DNA from: an uncultured Prevotellaceae bacterium
GTDB lineage: Bacteria > Bacteroidota > Bacteroidia > Bacteroidales > Bacteroidaceae
DNA length: 13,105 bases
Assembly (NCBI GenBank): GCA_946408305.1
Contig: CAMJRQ010000006.1
Coordinates: 1-13,105, forward strand
Reading direction: 5' to 3'
Part shown: positions 1 to 7,483 of the stretch, in pieces
Numbering within the stretch: the stretch's first letter is position 1
Layout of the letters: every line of letters begins with the position of its first letter
Position numbers and translations under genes: made by a program
Notes under the pieces: model-generated
What the model was told of the DNA's origin: nothing
Database searches by the model: none
Seen by the model: only the letters and a program-made list of their open reading frames with translations

Positions 1-109
1 CCTGAATCTGTCCGCCGAAGAGGAGCAGTTTCTCGGTCAGCGTGGTCTTACCGGCATCGGGGTGGGAGATGATGGCAAAGGTTCGCCTGCGTTCTATTTC
101 CTGGTTCAC
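1..109 (-). CDS. prfC: Peptide chain release factor 3 (RF3), N-terminal fragment
   Basis: Only the first 36 codons are in the window; the gene continues past the left edge. RF3 is a cytoplasmic translational GTPase that recycles release factors RF1/RF2 from the ribosome after termination. The reverse-strand translation reads through [20 protein letters not shown] followed by [10 protein letters not shown]. This contains the P-loop (Walker A, G1) in the DAGKTT form and the [21 protein letters not shown] stretch that is nearly invariant in RF3. I place the start at a GTG (109-107), because no in-frame ATG lies between the upstream stop and the conserved RRRTFAI stretch, and the resulting start [11 protein letters not shown] fits the usual RF3 N-terminus. 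The gene begins 11 nt after the stop of the DUF4924 gene on the same strand, so the two are probably cotranscribed. Identification is firm; the start codon is an inference. Confidence 0.93.
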   Translation of the reverse strand, partial: MNQEIERRRTFAIISHPDAGKTTLTEKLLLFGGQIQ

Positions 110-120
110 AAGATAATTAT

Positions 121-645
121 TTACGGATTTACACGATAGAGTTCGGCCAACATCTCCATCAGACGGGTGATGGGCTGGAGCGCAGCACGTGTCTCGACGG
201 AGAGTTCGCGGCCCTGCATCTTCAGCACCGTGGCGCCGTAGAGCGCGTCGAGGCAGTTCTCAATCTCGCCCTTCTCGCGGCTGGCACCGTGGGCACGGAG
301 CTCTACGATGGAGGGCAGAGCCTTGTAGTAGGCCGCGCTGTAGAAGGGTTGCTTGGGGTCGGCCAGGAGCTCGCGGTGGCGCTCCTCCATGAGTTCGATG
401 GTGTTGCGCACCACACGGACGTGGCCCGACTGCTCGGCGCCCTCCTCGTGCATCATGCGCACGAGCCCCTCATACCATTGACGGGCCTGGCGAGTCTGCT
501 CCTCGTCGAGGCCGAAGCGGGGCAGGTATTCAGAGACGATGCGGTCGACGTCAAGGCCATAGGCCCTGACGATGTCTTCCACCTGAAACATGTAGATGAC
601 ATAGGCTGTGATGTTCTGCTGGCGCAGTTTCTGAGCTACGAACAT
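121..645 (-). CDS. DUF4924 family protein
   Basis: This 174-residue protein has no signal peptide or membrane segment and is probably cytoplasmic. I recognise it as DUF4924, a family of about this length found in Bacteroidetes, from its N-terminus ([20 protein letters not shown], then [12 protein letters not shown]) and its largely helical, charged composition. No function is known for the family and none should be assumed. The ATG (645-643) is preceded on the coding strand by a purine-rich GAAGAGGGAA, a better than usual ribosome binding site for this phylum, which supports the start. It lies directly upstream of prfC with an 11-nt gap and is divergent from the ROK kinase, with about 147 bp between the two starts. 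Cotranscription with prfC may only reflect promoter sharing. Confidence 0.82.
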   Translation of the reverse strand: MFVAQKLRQQNITAYVIYMFQVEDIVRAYGLDVDRIVSEYLPRFGLDEEQTRQARQWYEGLVRMMHEEGAEQSGHVRVVRNTIELMEERHRELLADPKQPFYSAAYYKALPSIVELRAHGASREKGEIENCLDALYGATVLKMQGRELSVETRAALQPITRLMEMLAELYRVNP

Positions 646-670
646 TTCCCTCTTCTCATTTCTGAGGGTG

Positions 671-678
671 CAAATTTC
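671..678 (-). promoter_or_regulatory. Possible -7 element for the DUF4924-prfC operon
   Basis: On the reverse strand this reads GAAATTTG, a partial match to the Bacteroidetes -7 consensus TAnnTTTG (the first T is missing). It would give a leader of about 20 nt before the DUF4924 ATG. No clear TTTG is found at -33; the place is taken by GTGT. This is a weak prediction based on position and partial match only. Confidence 0.3.
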
Positions 679-711
679 GGTTTTTTTTTCGAGTATTCAC
701 ACTTTTTTCTG

Positions 712-731
712 CAGAAATGTGCAGATTTCTG
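712..731. repeat. Perfect inverted repeat overlapping the ROK kinase promoter
   Basis: CAGAAATGTGCAGATTTCTG: two perfect 7-bp arms (712-718 and 725-731) around a 6-bp centre. It covers the predicted -33 region of the rightward promoter and lies upstream of the leftward one. The size, symmetry and position fit an operator for a dimeric regulator. No poly-T run follows, so it does not look like a terminator. The regulator is unknown. Confidence 0.5.
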
Positions 732-751
732 AAACTAAATGCTTAACTTTG
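718..751 (+). promoter_or_regulatory. Predicted promoter of the ROK kinase gene
   Basis: TAACTTTG at 744-751 is an exact match to the Bacteroidetes -7 consensus TAnnTTTG. TGTG at 718-721 is a 3-of-4 match to the -33 TTTG, 22 nt away (one more than ideal). Transcription would begin near 758, leaving an A/T-rich leader of about 35 nt with no Shine-Dalgarno sequence, as is usual in this phylum. Confidence 0.6.
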
Positions 752-792
752 TCGGGAAGTATTGATTTCATAACTATTAATTATATAATAAT

Positions 793-1755
793 ATGGAAAA
801 GAAGCCTTATGTGATTGGGTTGGACCTGGGAGGCACCAACTCCGTGTTCGGAATCGTTGACGGCAAGGCCAACGTGGTGGCCAGCGTATCCGTGAAGACG
901 CGCGGCCACGGCACAGCCGAGAACTATGTGAACAACTGCTGCGAAGCCCTCCAGACCATCATTAACCAGGTGGGCGGCATCGAGAAGATTCAGGCCATGG
1001 GCATCGGCGCCCCCAACGGCAACTACTATTCGGGCAGCGTGGAGAACGCTCCCAACCTGGAGTGGCCCGGCATCATCCCCCTGGCCAAGATGTTCAGCGA
1101 GCGGCTGGGCATTCCCGTGGCGCTCACCAACGACGCCAACGCAGCCGCCATCGGCGAGATGGCCTACGGCGTGGCCAAGGGCATGAAGAACTTCATCATG
1201 ATCACACTGGGCACGGGTGTGGGCAGCGGCATCGTGGTGAACGGCCAGCTGGTCTACGGCAGCGACGGCTTTGCCGGCGAGCTGGGCCACGTCATCATCG
1301 ACCGCGGACCCAGCGCTCGCGACTGTGGTTGCGGACGTAAGGGCTGCCTCGAGGCCTACTGTTCGGCCACCGGCATGGTGCGCACGGCTCTGGAATGGAT
1401 GGCCATCCGCACCACTCCCTCCACGCTGCGCCACATTCCCTTCGACAAGCTCGAGGCCAAGGACATCAGCATCGCTGCCGCTCAGGGCGACTTCATGGCC
1501 AAGCAGATCATGGAATACACGGGCACCCTCCTGGGCAAGGCCTGTGCCGACTTTGCCAACTTCTCGAGCCCCGAGGCCTTCATCTTCTTCGGCGGCCCCA
1601 CCAAGGCTGGCGACCTGCTCATGAACCCCATCCGCAAGGCCTACGACGAGAACGTGCTCATGAACTACAAGGGCAAGGCCAAGCTGCTTCTCTCCGAGCT
1701 CGACGGCTCCAGCGCTGCAGTGCTGGGTGCCAGCGCTCTGGGATGGGAGCTCTGA
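793..1755 (+). CDS. ROK-family sugar kinase, probable glucokinase
   Basis: This 320-residue cytoplasmic protein most likely phosphorylates glucose or a related hexose with ATP, feeding glycolysis. The N-terminal phosphate-binding loop is visible as GLDLGGTN (residues 9-16). The catalytic aspartate is D114 in TNDANAAA. The ROK zinc site is complete, with H166 in ELGH (163-166) and cysteines 178, 180 and 185 in CGCGRKGC. Its length is normal for a ROK kinase. There is no N-terminal helix-turn-helix, so it is an enzyme and not a ROK (NagC/Mlc-type) repressor. Bacteroides fragilis has a characterised broad-specificity ROK hexokinase, RokA, and this could be its counterpart; substrate range cannot be read from the sequence, and N-acetylhexosamines are possible. 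The gene stands alone between its own promoter and a strong terminator. Confidence 0.9.
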   Translation: MEKKPYVIGLDLGGTNSVFGIVDGKANVVASVSVKTRGHGTAENYVNNCCEALQTIINQVGGIEKIQAMGIGAPNGNYYSGSVENAPNLEWPGIIPLAKMFSERLGIPVALTNDANAAAIGEMAYGVAKGMKNFIMITLGTGVGSGIVVNGQLVYGSDGFAGELGHVIIDRGPSARDCGCGRKGCLEAYCSATGMVRTALEWMAIRTTPSTLRHIPFDKLEAKDISIAAAQGDFMAKQIMEYTGTLLGKACADFANFSSPEAFIFFGGPTKAGDLLMNPIRKAYDENVLMNYKGKAKLLLSELDGSSAAVLGASALGWEL

Positions 1756-1787
1756 TGCACGGCTCGTGCCACATACTGAAAACCCAG

Positions 1788-1825
1788 GAAAGGGACCCTC
1801 GCAAGGGGTCCCTTTCTTCTTTATT
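1788..1825 (+). terminator. Rho-independent terminator of the ROK kinase gene
   Basis: GAAAGGGACCC (1788-1798) pairs perfectly with GGGTCCCTTTC (1806-1816) across a 7-nt loop, and the T-rich TTCTTTATT follows. It begins 32 nt after the kinase stop codon and separates this gene from the next transcription unit. Confidence 0.92.
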
Positions 1826-1839
1826 TCCAGCGGCAAAAG

Positions 1840-1871
1840 TTTGCCCATGTCTCACTTTTTCGCTAACTTTG
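1840..1871 (+). promoter_or_regulatory. Promoter of the lipoprotein/DUF5723 operon
   Basis: TTTG (1840-1843), 20 nt, TAACTTTG (1864-1871): a full match to the Bacteroidetes house-keeping promoter. Transcription should start near 1878, giving a leader of about 69 nt before the ATG at 1947. The promoter lies about 15 nt after the terminator of the previous gene. Confidence 0.85.
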
Positions 1872-1946
1872 TGGCGAAAAGAAAATACGACACAAAAGGG
1901 GAAAGGGGGCACGCGAAGCCATCTCTTCCCGAAACAGCACAATACA

Positions 1947-3869
1947 ATGAGAACCAAGACGAGACGATTCCTGCACACAGCCGCCGTGGCCGGATGCGCA
2001 CTGCTGGCTTCATGCGTAGACAAAAGCTACGACCTGGACGACATCGACTGGACGCTGGGAGGCAACGTAGACCTGCGCCTCCCCTACTGCAGCACCGACA
2101 GCATCCTGCTGCGCAACATGATGGAGCTGGAACAGGAGGGAGTGGTGCAGTACGTGTGGAGCGACGAACTCCAGGACTCTTTCTTCTGCATCCGCCAGAA
2201 AGGGAAGGCCGACGTGCGGCCCGTGAACATCGGGGAAATCAGGATACGCAAGCCCCACATCGGAGACATCGACGCCGTCATCCACCGCCGCGACCTCATC
2301 GGGCACGACGCCCCGCGCCGCATCAGCCTCCGTCTGGGAGGGGAGACGCTCGACATCGACGACCGCGAATACTTCTACGACATCGAGCCCGACAAGGCCT
2401 ATTTTGAAATCGACGAGGGCACGCAGAGCGGCGACATCGACGGCGACATTGCCGACATCGAACGCATCGGCATCCGCCCGAACACCGCCACGCTCAAGTT
2501 GCATGCCGAGGGCCTGCCCGACTACGTCAGCTGCTACTATCTGAACAACATCACCATCAGCGTGCCGCGCGGCATCATCATCGACGAATGTCGCTTCTGC
2601 GGCTCTCGGCTCGAGCCCGAACGCATCGCCGAGAACCAGATTCGGGTGAGCGTGGGCGAGACACGCATCCCCAGAGACCAGCAGCTGGAGCTGAGCATCG
2701 ACGTGAGCAGCATCGTCGGCGGCGAGGACTTCCGCTTCGACCCCGCGAGCCACACGGCCAGCATCAGCGGCCGCTTTGCCGTCGAGGGCTCGTTCGGCAT
2801 CCGGACGTCCGACTTCGACACCGCACTCATCGAAGCCGCGCTCGAGGCCCTCTCGCCCGAGGAAATCGCTCAGGTCATAAACGAGCGCAATCCGGGCCTG
2901 CTCCTGCCCGAGAGCATCGTGCTGAGCGGCACCGCCGCGATGAGTGAAGACATCGTCGTGGAAAGCCTCACAGGCTCGCTCCGCCACCGCATCGAAGACA
3001 TAGAGCCCATCCGGCTGGACGACCTGCCCAACTTCCTGAACGACGACGAGGTGGTGCTCGACCTGGCCAACCCGCTCATCTTCCTCACCGCACAGAGCCT
3101 CATCCCCGCCACGGCCACCACCAGCCTGACGCTGACCAATGCCGAGCAGGACATCCACATCAGGGCCCACGACATCCTCATCAAGGGCGACCCCGCAGGC
3201 ACCTATGCCAACCACTACTACCTGGCCGACGAGGCGGCACGCTACCTGCCGCAGGAATATGCCGGCGCACAGCACATCGTCACCGAGGGGCTCGGACGGC
3301 TCGTGCGCAAGATTCCGAAGGAAATCGAGGTGGAGGTGGCCGACATCGACGTGCGTGTGGAGAACCTGCTGACCAACCACGACTACGATATCGGGGTGGA
3401 ATACGAGGTCTTTGCCCCCATCGAGTTCGGCAAGGACTTTCTCCTGGTCTACCGTGACACGGAGCGCGGATGGGCCGACGACCTGGGCGACCTGGACAAA
3501 CTGGACTTCGGCTACCTGCAACTCGAAGCCCTGGCCACGAGCAACCTGCCCGCACAGGCCTCGCTCAGGCTCATCCCCATCGACCGCGAGGGACGCGAGA
3601 TACCGCAGCTCGAGGTGAACCGCATCACCGTCGGCGCCAATGCCCGCGACGAGAAGGTGAGCTTCACCATCCGTCCGCGCGAGGGATACACCGTCAACGA
3701 CTTCCTGGTCGGAAACCCGCAGAAGGGAGTCAGCCAGTTGGACGGAGTGCAGTTCGAGGCCCGGGTGAGCGCCAATGGCAACGAGGGACTCCTGCGGCGC
3801 AACGCGGCACTGCTCTTCCGCCGCATACAGGTTAGCATCAAGGGCGGATACTCCTACGACGCCAATTAA
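1947..3869 (+). CDS. Large predicted outer-membrane lipoprotein, function unknown
   Basis: This 640-residue protein begins with an arginine/lysine-rich n-region and a hydrophobic stretch ending in the lipobox LASC, so the lipidated cysteine is C23. The mature N-terminus CVDKSYDLDDID is acidic. The rest lacks membrane segments and is rich in alternating hydrophobic/polar stretches, suggesting several beta-sandwich domains. I recognise no catalytic motif. The ATG at 1947 is chosen because it gives a proper signal peptide and lies downstream of a canonical promoter; the reading frame is open further upstream, but that part runs antiparallel to nothing real and overlaps the ROK kinase in another frame. 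A DUF5723-like barrel protein starts 29 nt downstream, so the two probably form an operon. In Bacteroidales I recall lipoproteins with a C-x-D-x-x-YDL start beside such barrels, but this association is from memory. Confidence 0.82.
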   Translation: MRTKTRRFLHTAAVAGCALLASCVDKSYDLDDIDWTLGGNVDLRLPYCSTDSILLRNMMELEQEGVVQYVWSDELQDSFFCIRQKGKADVRPVNIGEIRIRKPHIGDIDAVIHRRDLIGHDAPRRISLRLGGETLDIDDREYFYDIEPDKAYFEIDEGTQSGDIDGDIADIERIGIRPNTATLKLHAEGLPDYVSCYYLNNITISVPRGIIIDECRFCGSRLEPERIAENQIRVSVGETRIPRDQQLELSIDVSSIVGGEDFRFDPASHTASISGRFAVEGSFGIRTSDFDTALIEAALEALSPEEIAQVINERNPGLLLPESIVLSGTAAMSEDIVVESLTGSLRHRIEDIEPIRLDDLPNFLNDDEVVLDLANPLIFLTAQSLIPATATTSLTLTNAEQDIHIRAHDILIKGDPAGTYANHYYLADEAARYLPQEYAGAQHIVTEGLGRLVRKIPKEIEVEVADIDVRVENLLTNHDYDIGVEYEVFAPIEFGKDFLLVYRDTERGWADDLGDLDKLDFGYLQLEALATSNLPAQASLRLIPIDREGREIPQLEVNRITVGANARDEKVSFTIRPREGYTVNDFLVGNPQKGVSQLDGVQFEARVSANGNEGLLRRNAALLFRRIQVSIKGGYSYDAN

Positions 3870-3898
3870 GACAACACCCCACTGACTGCACGACAAGA

Positions 3899-5362
3899 AT
3901 GAAAGCATCGCTCAGAATACTCATCGCCTGCGCAGCCCTGGCCGCTGCCCAGACGGCCACGGCGCAGAACCTCTCCAGCGCCTATTTCCTCGACGGATTT
4001 GCCTACGGCCACCAGCTGAACCCGGCCAAGGACTACGACCGCCGGGGATACTTCAGCCTGCCCATCCTGCCCGGGAACCTGAACATAGCCCTGCGCGGCA
4101 ACATGGGGGTGAAGGATTTCTTCTACAAGAACCCCGGCGGGAAGGGCATGGTCACCTATCTCCACCCCGACATCAGCCCCCAGAAGGCCATGGACGCCTT
4201 CCACCGCAACAACAAGCTGCTGTCCGACGTGCGCTACGACTTGCTCAGCTTCGGCACGCACGCCTACAGCGGTTTCAACACCTTCTCGCTCGGGCTGCGC
4301 TCCAACCTGGGCGTCAACATCCCCTACGAGCTCTTCGACCTGACCAAGAACATCGCCAACAAGGACTACGACATCAGCAACTTCGGCGCCACGGCCACGG
4401 CCTGGTTCGAGGTGGCACTGGGCCACAGCCACCCGATAAACCGCGCATGGCGCATCGGAGGCAAGCTGAAATTCCTCGTGGGCGCCGGATATGCCAACCT
4501 GAAGATGGACCGCCTGCGGCTCAACCTGGCGGGCGAAGACCAGTGGACGGCCACGGCCAACGCCCAGATGGAGGTGGGGCTGAAAGGGTTCAAATGGGGC
4601 GAGACGAAAACGAAGGAATACAAGTACCAGTATCCCGGCCACACCACCTACGAACAGCTCGAAATCGGCGACATGGACGACATCAAGGCGGGCATCAACG
4701 GGCTGGGCTTCGGCATGGACCTGGGTCTGGAATGGAACCTGGAGCAGCAGGGGCTCATCGACGGTCTCACCCTGAGCGCCAGCCTGCTCGACCTGGGCTT
4801 CATCAAATGGCGCAACGTGGCCGTGGCCGTGAACCGCGGCGACACGTTTGTCTTCGACGGCTTCAACGACATCCAGGTGGACGACGGGCCCGGCGAGTCG
4901 CTCGAGGACCAGGCCGACCGGCTGGGCGACCGTCTGTCCGACCTCTACAGCCTGCAGGACGGAGGCTCCGCAGCCCGGCGCCGCACGCTGGGCGCCACGC
5001 TCGTCCTGGCTGCCGAATATGCGCTACCCAGCTATCGCCACCTGAAGTTCGGACTCCTGAGCACATCGCGCCTACAGGGCGTTTACAGCTGGAACGAGGA
5101 ACGCCTCAGCGTCACGCTGAGCCCCGCCCCTCTGTTCGAGCTGAGCTGCAACGCCGCACTGGGCTCGCTCGGAGCCAACGTGGGATGGGTGCTCAACTTC
5201 CACCCGCGCGCCTTCAGCCTCTTCATCGGCTCGGACCACTGCGTAGGCCGCCTCAGCAAGCAGATGATACCCCTGCGCAGCAACTACGACTTCTGCATGG
5301 GAATCAACTTCCCCTTCGGAAAGAGCCGCTTTGCCAAGCAGAAACAGGGCGAGAGAGAATAA
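3899..5362 (+). CDS. DUF5723-like predicted outer-membrane beta-barrel protein
   Basis: This 487-residue protein has a signal peptide (residues 1-22) with a TATA|Q cleavage site, the mature end starting QNLSSAYFLDGF. The opening that follows (SAYFLDGFAYGHQLNPAKDY) and the gly/aromatic-rich alternating strands fit the DUF5723 family of Bacteroidetes, which is predicted to form outer-membrane barrels. Repeated stretches such as NTFSLGLRSNLGVNIP and GKLKFLVGAGYANLKM look like amphipathic transmembrane strands. The C-terminus is charged (KQKQGERE) and lacks a classical terminal-phenylalanine beta-signal; the last strand-like segment (NYDFCMGINFPFG) lies about 15 residues inside. Function is unknown. 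It is the second gene behind the promoter at 1840-1871, 29 nt after the lipoprotein, suggesting that the two products act together at the outer membrane. The family assignment is from memory of its signature and should be confirmed by a profile search. Confidence 0.78.
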   Translation: MKASLRILIACAALAAAQTATAQNLSSAYFLDGFAYGHQLNPAKDYDRRGYFSLPILPGNLNIALRGNMGVKDFFYKNPGGKGMVTYLHPDISPQKAMDAFHRNNKLLSDVRYDLLSFGTHAYSGFNTFSLGLRSNLGVNIPYELFDLTKNIANKDYDISNFGATATAWFEVALGHSHPINRAWRIGGKLKFLVGAGYANLKMDRLRLNLAGEDQWTATANAQMEVGLKGFKWGETKTKEYKYQYPGHTTYEQLEIGDMDDIKAGINGLGFGMDLGLEWNLEQQGLIDGLTLSASLLDLGFIKWRNVAVAVNRGDTFVFDGFNDIQVDDGPGESLEDQADRLGDRLSDLYSLQDGGSAARRRTLGATLVLAAEYALPSYRHLKFGLLSTSRLQGVYSWNEERLSVTLSPAPLFELSCNAALGSLGANVGWVLNFHPRAFSLFIGSDHCVGRLSKQMIPLRSNYDFCMGINFPFGKSRFAKQKQGERE

Positions 5363-5369
5363 TGGAATA

Positions 5370-5445
5370 ATTTCGGCGCATAATTGCAAATAATTAACAT
5401 CTCGCTTGGAAGTACAAAATAATTTAACGAACTTTGCGCTGAAAT
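5370..5445. repeat. Imperfect inverted repeat flanking the promoter at 5405-5436
   Basis: ATTTCGGCGCA (5370-5380) and TGCGCTGAAAT (5435-5445) are inverted copies matching at 10 of 11 positions, 54 bp apart. The right arm overlaps the end of the -7 element and the expected transcription start. It could be a paired operator; the length and single mismatch also allow coincidence. Confidence 0.3.
5405..5436 (+). promoter_or_regulatory. Predicted promoter of the barrel/lipoprotein pair
   Basis: CTTG (5405-5408), 20 nt, GAACTTTG (5429-5436). Each box differs from the TTTG / TAnnTTTG consensus at its first base, but the spacing is ideal. The predicted start near 5443 leaves a leader of about 40 nt before the ATG at 5482. 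Confidence 0.65.
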
Positions 5446-5481
5446 GAATCAACTCTCTCTCAAACACTAAACGACACAACT

Positions 5482-6240
5482 ATGAGAAAACGCCTCACCC
5501 TCGCTTTGTTGTCGGCCCTGCTGGCAACGCCCGCTCTCCGGGCCCAGGACACGCCCGTCGATGCGAAAATCTTTAACCATCTCTCGGCCGGCGTCGAAGT
5601 GGGAACCACCGGCATCGGCGTCGAAGTGGCCATGCCCTGCACCAACTTCCTGGCCTTCCGCACCGGAGTGAGCTTCATGCCCAAGATTGGGTTCGACTTC
5701 GACATCGACTACAAGACCAACAAGGACAAAGCGAACGGCACCTGCCACACGGTGAACGTGGAGGCCAAGACGAACATCCTCGACTGGAAGCTGCTGGCCG
5801 ACTTCTACCCCATCCCCAAGGGCGGGCTCCATCTGACGGCCGGTTTCTTCCTGGGCAAGGAATTCCCCATCGAGGCCAAGAACACCCATCCGCTCGAGGA
5901 CGTAGGACCCGGCGAGGGCATCGAGATTGGCAACACCCTCATCACCCCCGACGAGAACATGATAGCCCGCGTGAACATCGCCGCCCGCAAGTTCAAGCCC
6001 TACGTGGGCCTGGGCTGGGGCCGCGCCGTGCCCAAGCGCCGCGTGAACTTCGCCTTCGACGTGGGTGCACAGTTCTGGGGCAAGCCCGCCATGAAGGCCT
6101 ACTCGTACGACGAGCAGCGGTGGGTGAAGGTAGGCAAGGGCGACGTCGACGAGGAAGACCTGAACGACGCCATCGACATCATCGAGAAAATCCGCGTCTA
6201 TCCCGTGCTCAACCTCCGTGTGAACTTCCGCGCTTTCTAA
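5482..6240 (+). CDS. Predicted outer-membrane beta-barrel protein, function unknown
   Basis: This 252-residue protein has a signal peptide, MRKRLTLALLSALLATPALRA, cleaved before Q22. The mature part alternates polar and hydrophobic residues with paired aromatic/glycine strands (VGTTGIGVEVAMP, FLAFRTGVSFMPKIGFDFDI, HLTAGFFLGKEF, FKPYVGLGWGRAV). It ends in VLNLRVNFRAF, a good C-terminal beta-signal with a terminal phenylalanine, the mark recognised by the BAM complex. I expect a small barrel of roughly 8-10 strands. It resembles the general outer-membrane beta-barrel group, but I cannot name a family or a ligand. The central hydrophilic insertion (HPLEDVGPGEGIEIGNTLITP) is a likely loop. The gene follows its own promoter and is 28 nt upstream of a lipoprotein gene, so the two are probably an operon. 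Confidence 0.75.
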   Translation: MRKRLTLALLSALLATPALRAQDTPVDAKIFNHLSAGVEVGTTGIGVEVAMPCTNFLAFRTGVSFMPKIGFDFDIDYKTNKDKANGTCHTVNVEAKTNILDWKLLADFYPIPKGGLHLTAGFFLGKEFPIEAKNTHPLEDVGPGEGIEIGNTLITPDENMIARVNIAARKFKPYVGLGWGRAVPKRRVNFAFDVGAQFWGKPAMKAYSYDEQRWVKVGKGDVDEEDLNDAIDIIEKIRVYPVLNLRVNFRAF

Positions 6241-6268
6241 ACCAATAACCCAATAAACCTTTACCATT

Positions 6269-7201
6269 ATGAAAAAGAATCTTCTCTATGTGGCCCTCGC
6301 AGCCCTCTGCCTGACGGGCCTCACCGCCTGCGGCAGCGACAACGACGACGCACCGCAGACCACTTCCGTGAGCGACTTCGAGTATGAAAGCGACCTGACC
6401 ATCGAAGGCGAGTTCATCGGCAAAGAGCCCAAGACCATTGTCGACATCGTCCTGACGCGCAAGGGCATGTCCTTCTACAACGAATTCCAGAAAGTGCAGA
6501 CGCGCGCCGGCGGCAGCACAAAGTACAAGAAGGGACTCTTCTCCTACAACAAGACGAAGAGCGAATACACGCTCATGGATTCGGGCAAGCGCCCCATCTG
6601 CACCATCAGCCTGAAAGACACCAGGTCGTCGTCTTCCGCACAGGCCACCTTCTTCTTCCCCGGCGACCCCACCCCCTACATCGCCAACGTGACCGTGACC
6701 GAGAATGAGATTCCCGCCGGCGAGCTGGCCGACATCATGTGCCGCAGCTGGAAGGTGGCCGGAGCCCGCCTGCGCCACTCCGACGGCGTGACGGCCGTGA
6801 AGCAGTTCCAGGTGCCCGAGGCCGCCAGCCTCAACGCCATCCTCGACTATGCCAAGACGAAGGCCACCATCGACGAGGAATTCGACCCCGGCATGACCGT
6901 CACCGACATCACACTCACCCGCTCGGGCAAGTTCATCATCAGTTTCGAGAACGGCAAATCCTTCGTGGCCGACGATTGGAGCTGGCTGAAAGTCAGCACC
7001 GAGAGCGGCACCTTCTCCTTCGAATGGGAAGACCCGCAGACGATGCACACCGAGTTTGAGGACGGCATCGCCACCTTCGACATCCGCCCCTTCGGACAGA
7101 AGAACTACTACACGCTCACGCTCGGCTCCACCATCAAGCCCAACGACGGCAGCAAGCCCTACAAGGTGGAACTCTCGTTCTACCTCGAGGAGAACATCTG
7201 A
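6269..7201 (+). CDS. Predicted surface lipoprotein with an internal duplication
   Basis: This 310-residue protein starts MKKNLLYVALAALCLTGLTAC, a lipoprotein signal peptide with lipobox LTAC and lipidated C21. The mature end, CGSDNDDA, is serine/aspartate-rich, resembling the lipoprotein export signal that sends Bacteroides lipoproteins to the cell surface, so surface exposure is a reasonable inference. Two segments are alike: residues from T44 (TIEGEF...TIVDIVLTRKG) and from T200 (TIDEEF...TVTDITLTRSG), which implies a duplicated domain of about 150 residues. No catalytic motif is seen. It is the last gene before a very strong terminator and 28 nt behind the barrel gene, so a barrel/lipoprotein partnership is plausible. 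Function unknown. Confidence 0.78.
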   Translation: MKKNLLYVALAALCLTGLTACGSDNDDAPQTTSVSDFEYESDLTIEGEFIGKEPKTIVDIVLTRKGMSFYNEFQKVQTRAGGSTKYKKGLFSYNKTKSEYTLMDSGKRPICTISLKDTRSSSSAQATFFFPGDPTPYIANVTVTENEIPAGELADIMCRSWKVAGARLRHSDGVTAVKQFQVPEAASLNAILDYAKTKATIDEEFDPGMTVTDITLTRSGKFIISFENGKSFVADDWSWLKVSTESGTFSFEWEDPQTMHTEFEDGIATFDIRPFGQKNYYTLTLGSTIKPNDGSKPYKVELSFYLEENI

Positions 7202-7229
7202 GCCGCCCCCGAGGCCCCCACGCCCCACG

Positions 7230-7270
7230 AACGCCGAACCCGCCAACCCCGCCGGGCTCGGCGTTTTTTT
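7230..7270 (+). terminator. Strong Rho-independent terminator after the lipoprotein gene
   Basis: AACGCCGA (7230-7237) pairs with TCGGCGTT (7258-7265), and after one A-C mismatch CCCG (7239-7242) pairs with CGGG (7253-7256). Seven T residues (7264-7270) follow directly. It begins 28 nt after the stop codon. Confidence 0.95.
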
Positions 7271-7343
7271 ATGACCATTTGTTTACAAACCACGCTTTCC
7301 GGTTTGCCAAAAAGTTCGACCCGGGCAAAAAGGGTGAAGGGTT

Positions 7344-7387
7344 TTGGCCGACGCAACACGGTGTTTTGACCAACGCAACGTGGTGTT
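7344..7387. repeat. Tandem 22-bp repeat, two copies
   Basis: The copies 7344-7365 and 7366-7387 abut exactly and match at 18 of 22 positions; all four differences are transitions (G/A, G/A, A/G, C/T). The shared core is ACGCAAC-N2-GGTGTT. In copy one it contains AACACGGTGTT, which is itself an odd palindrome. Confidence 0.75.
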
Positions 7388-7440
7388 CCGGCCCCAAGAG
7401 CACGTTCTTCCGGGCAAAATCCCGATTCGACGAAAAAAAA

Positions 7441-7483
7441 CGATTTTCGGGAGCGCTGATTTCCAGGCACTTCCGAAAATCCG
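7441..7483. repeat. Inverted repeat in the gene-free stretch
   Basis: CGATTTTCGGGAG (7441-7453) faces CTTCCGAAAATCCG (7470-7483). The core arms GATTTTCGG and CCGAAAATC are perfect, with a 22-nt gap. No T run follows on either side, so it is not an ordinary terminator. Confidence 0.5.

Noticed and set aside
781..1848. A 355-codon frame antisense to the ROK kinase
   Set aside because: It mirrors the ROK gene, crosses its terminator and has no family resemblance; the sense strand has all ROK motifs.
1395..1946. Upstream extension of the lipoprotein frame into the ROK kinase
   Set aside because: It would read through the ROK gene in another frame, the terminator and the promoter, and remove the N-terminal lipoprotein signal. 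The ATG at 1947 fits all of these.
2010..3908. A 632-codon open frame antisense to the large lipoprotein gene
   Set aside because: High GC at third codon positions leaves stop-free shadows on the other strand. The translation is low-complexity (V, D, A, G-rich), has no recognisable motif, and opposes a gene with promoter and signal peptide.
7344..7387. CRISPR array
   Set aside because: The two 22-bp units abut directly with no spacers, are only two, and no cas gene is near.
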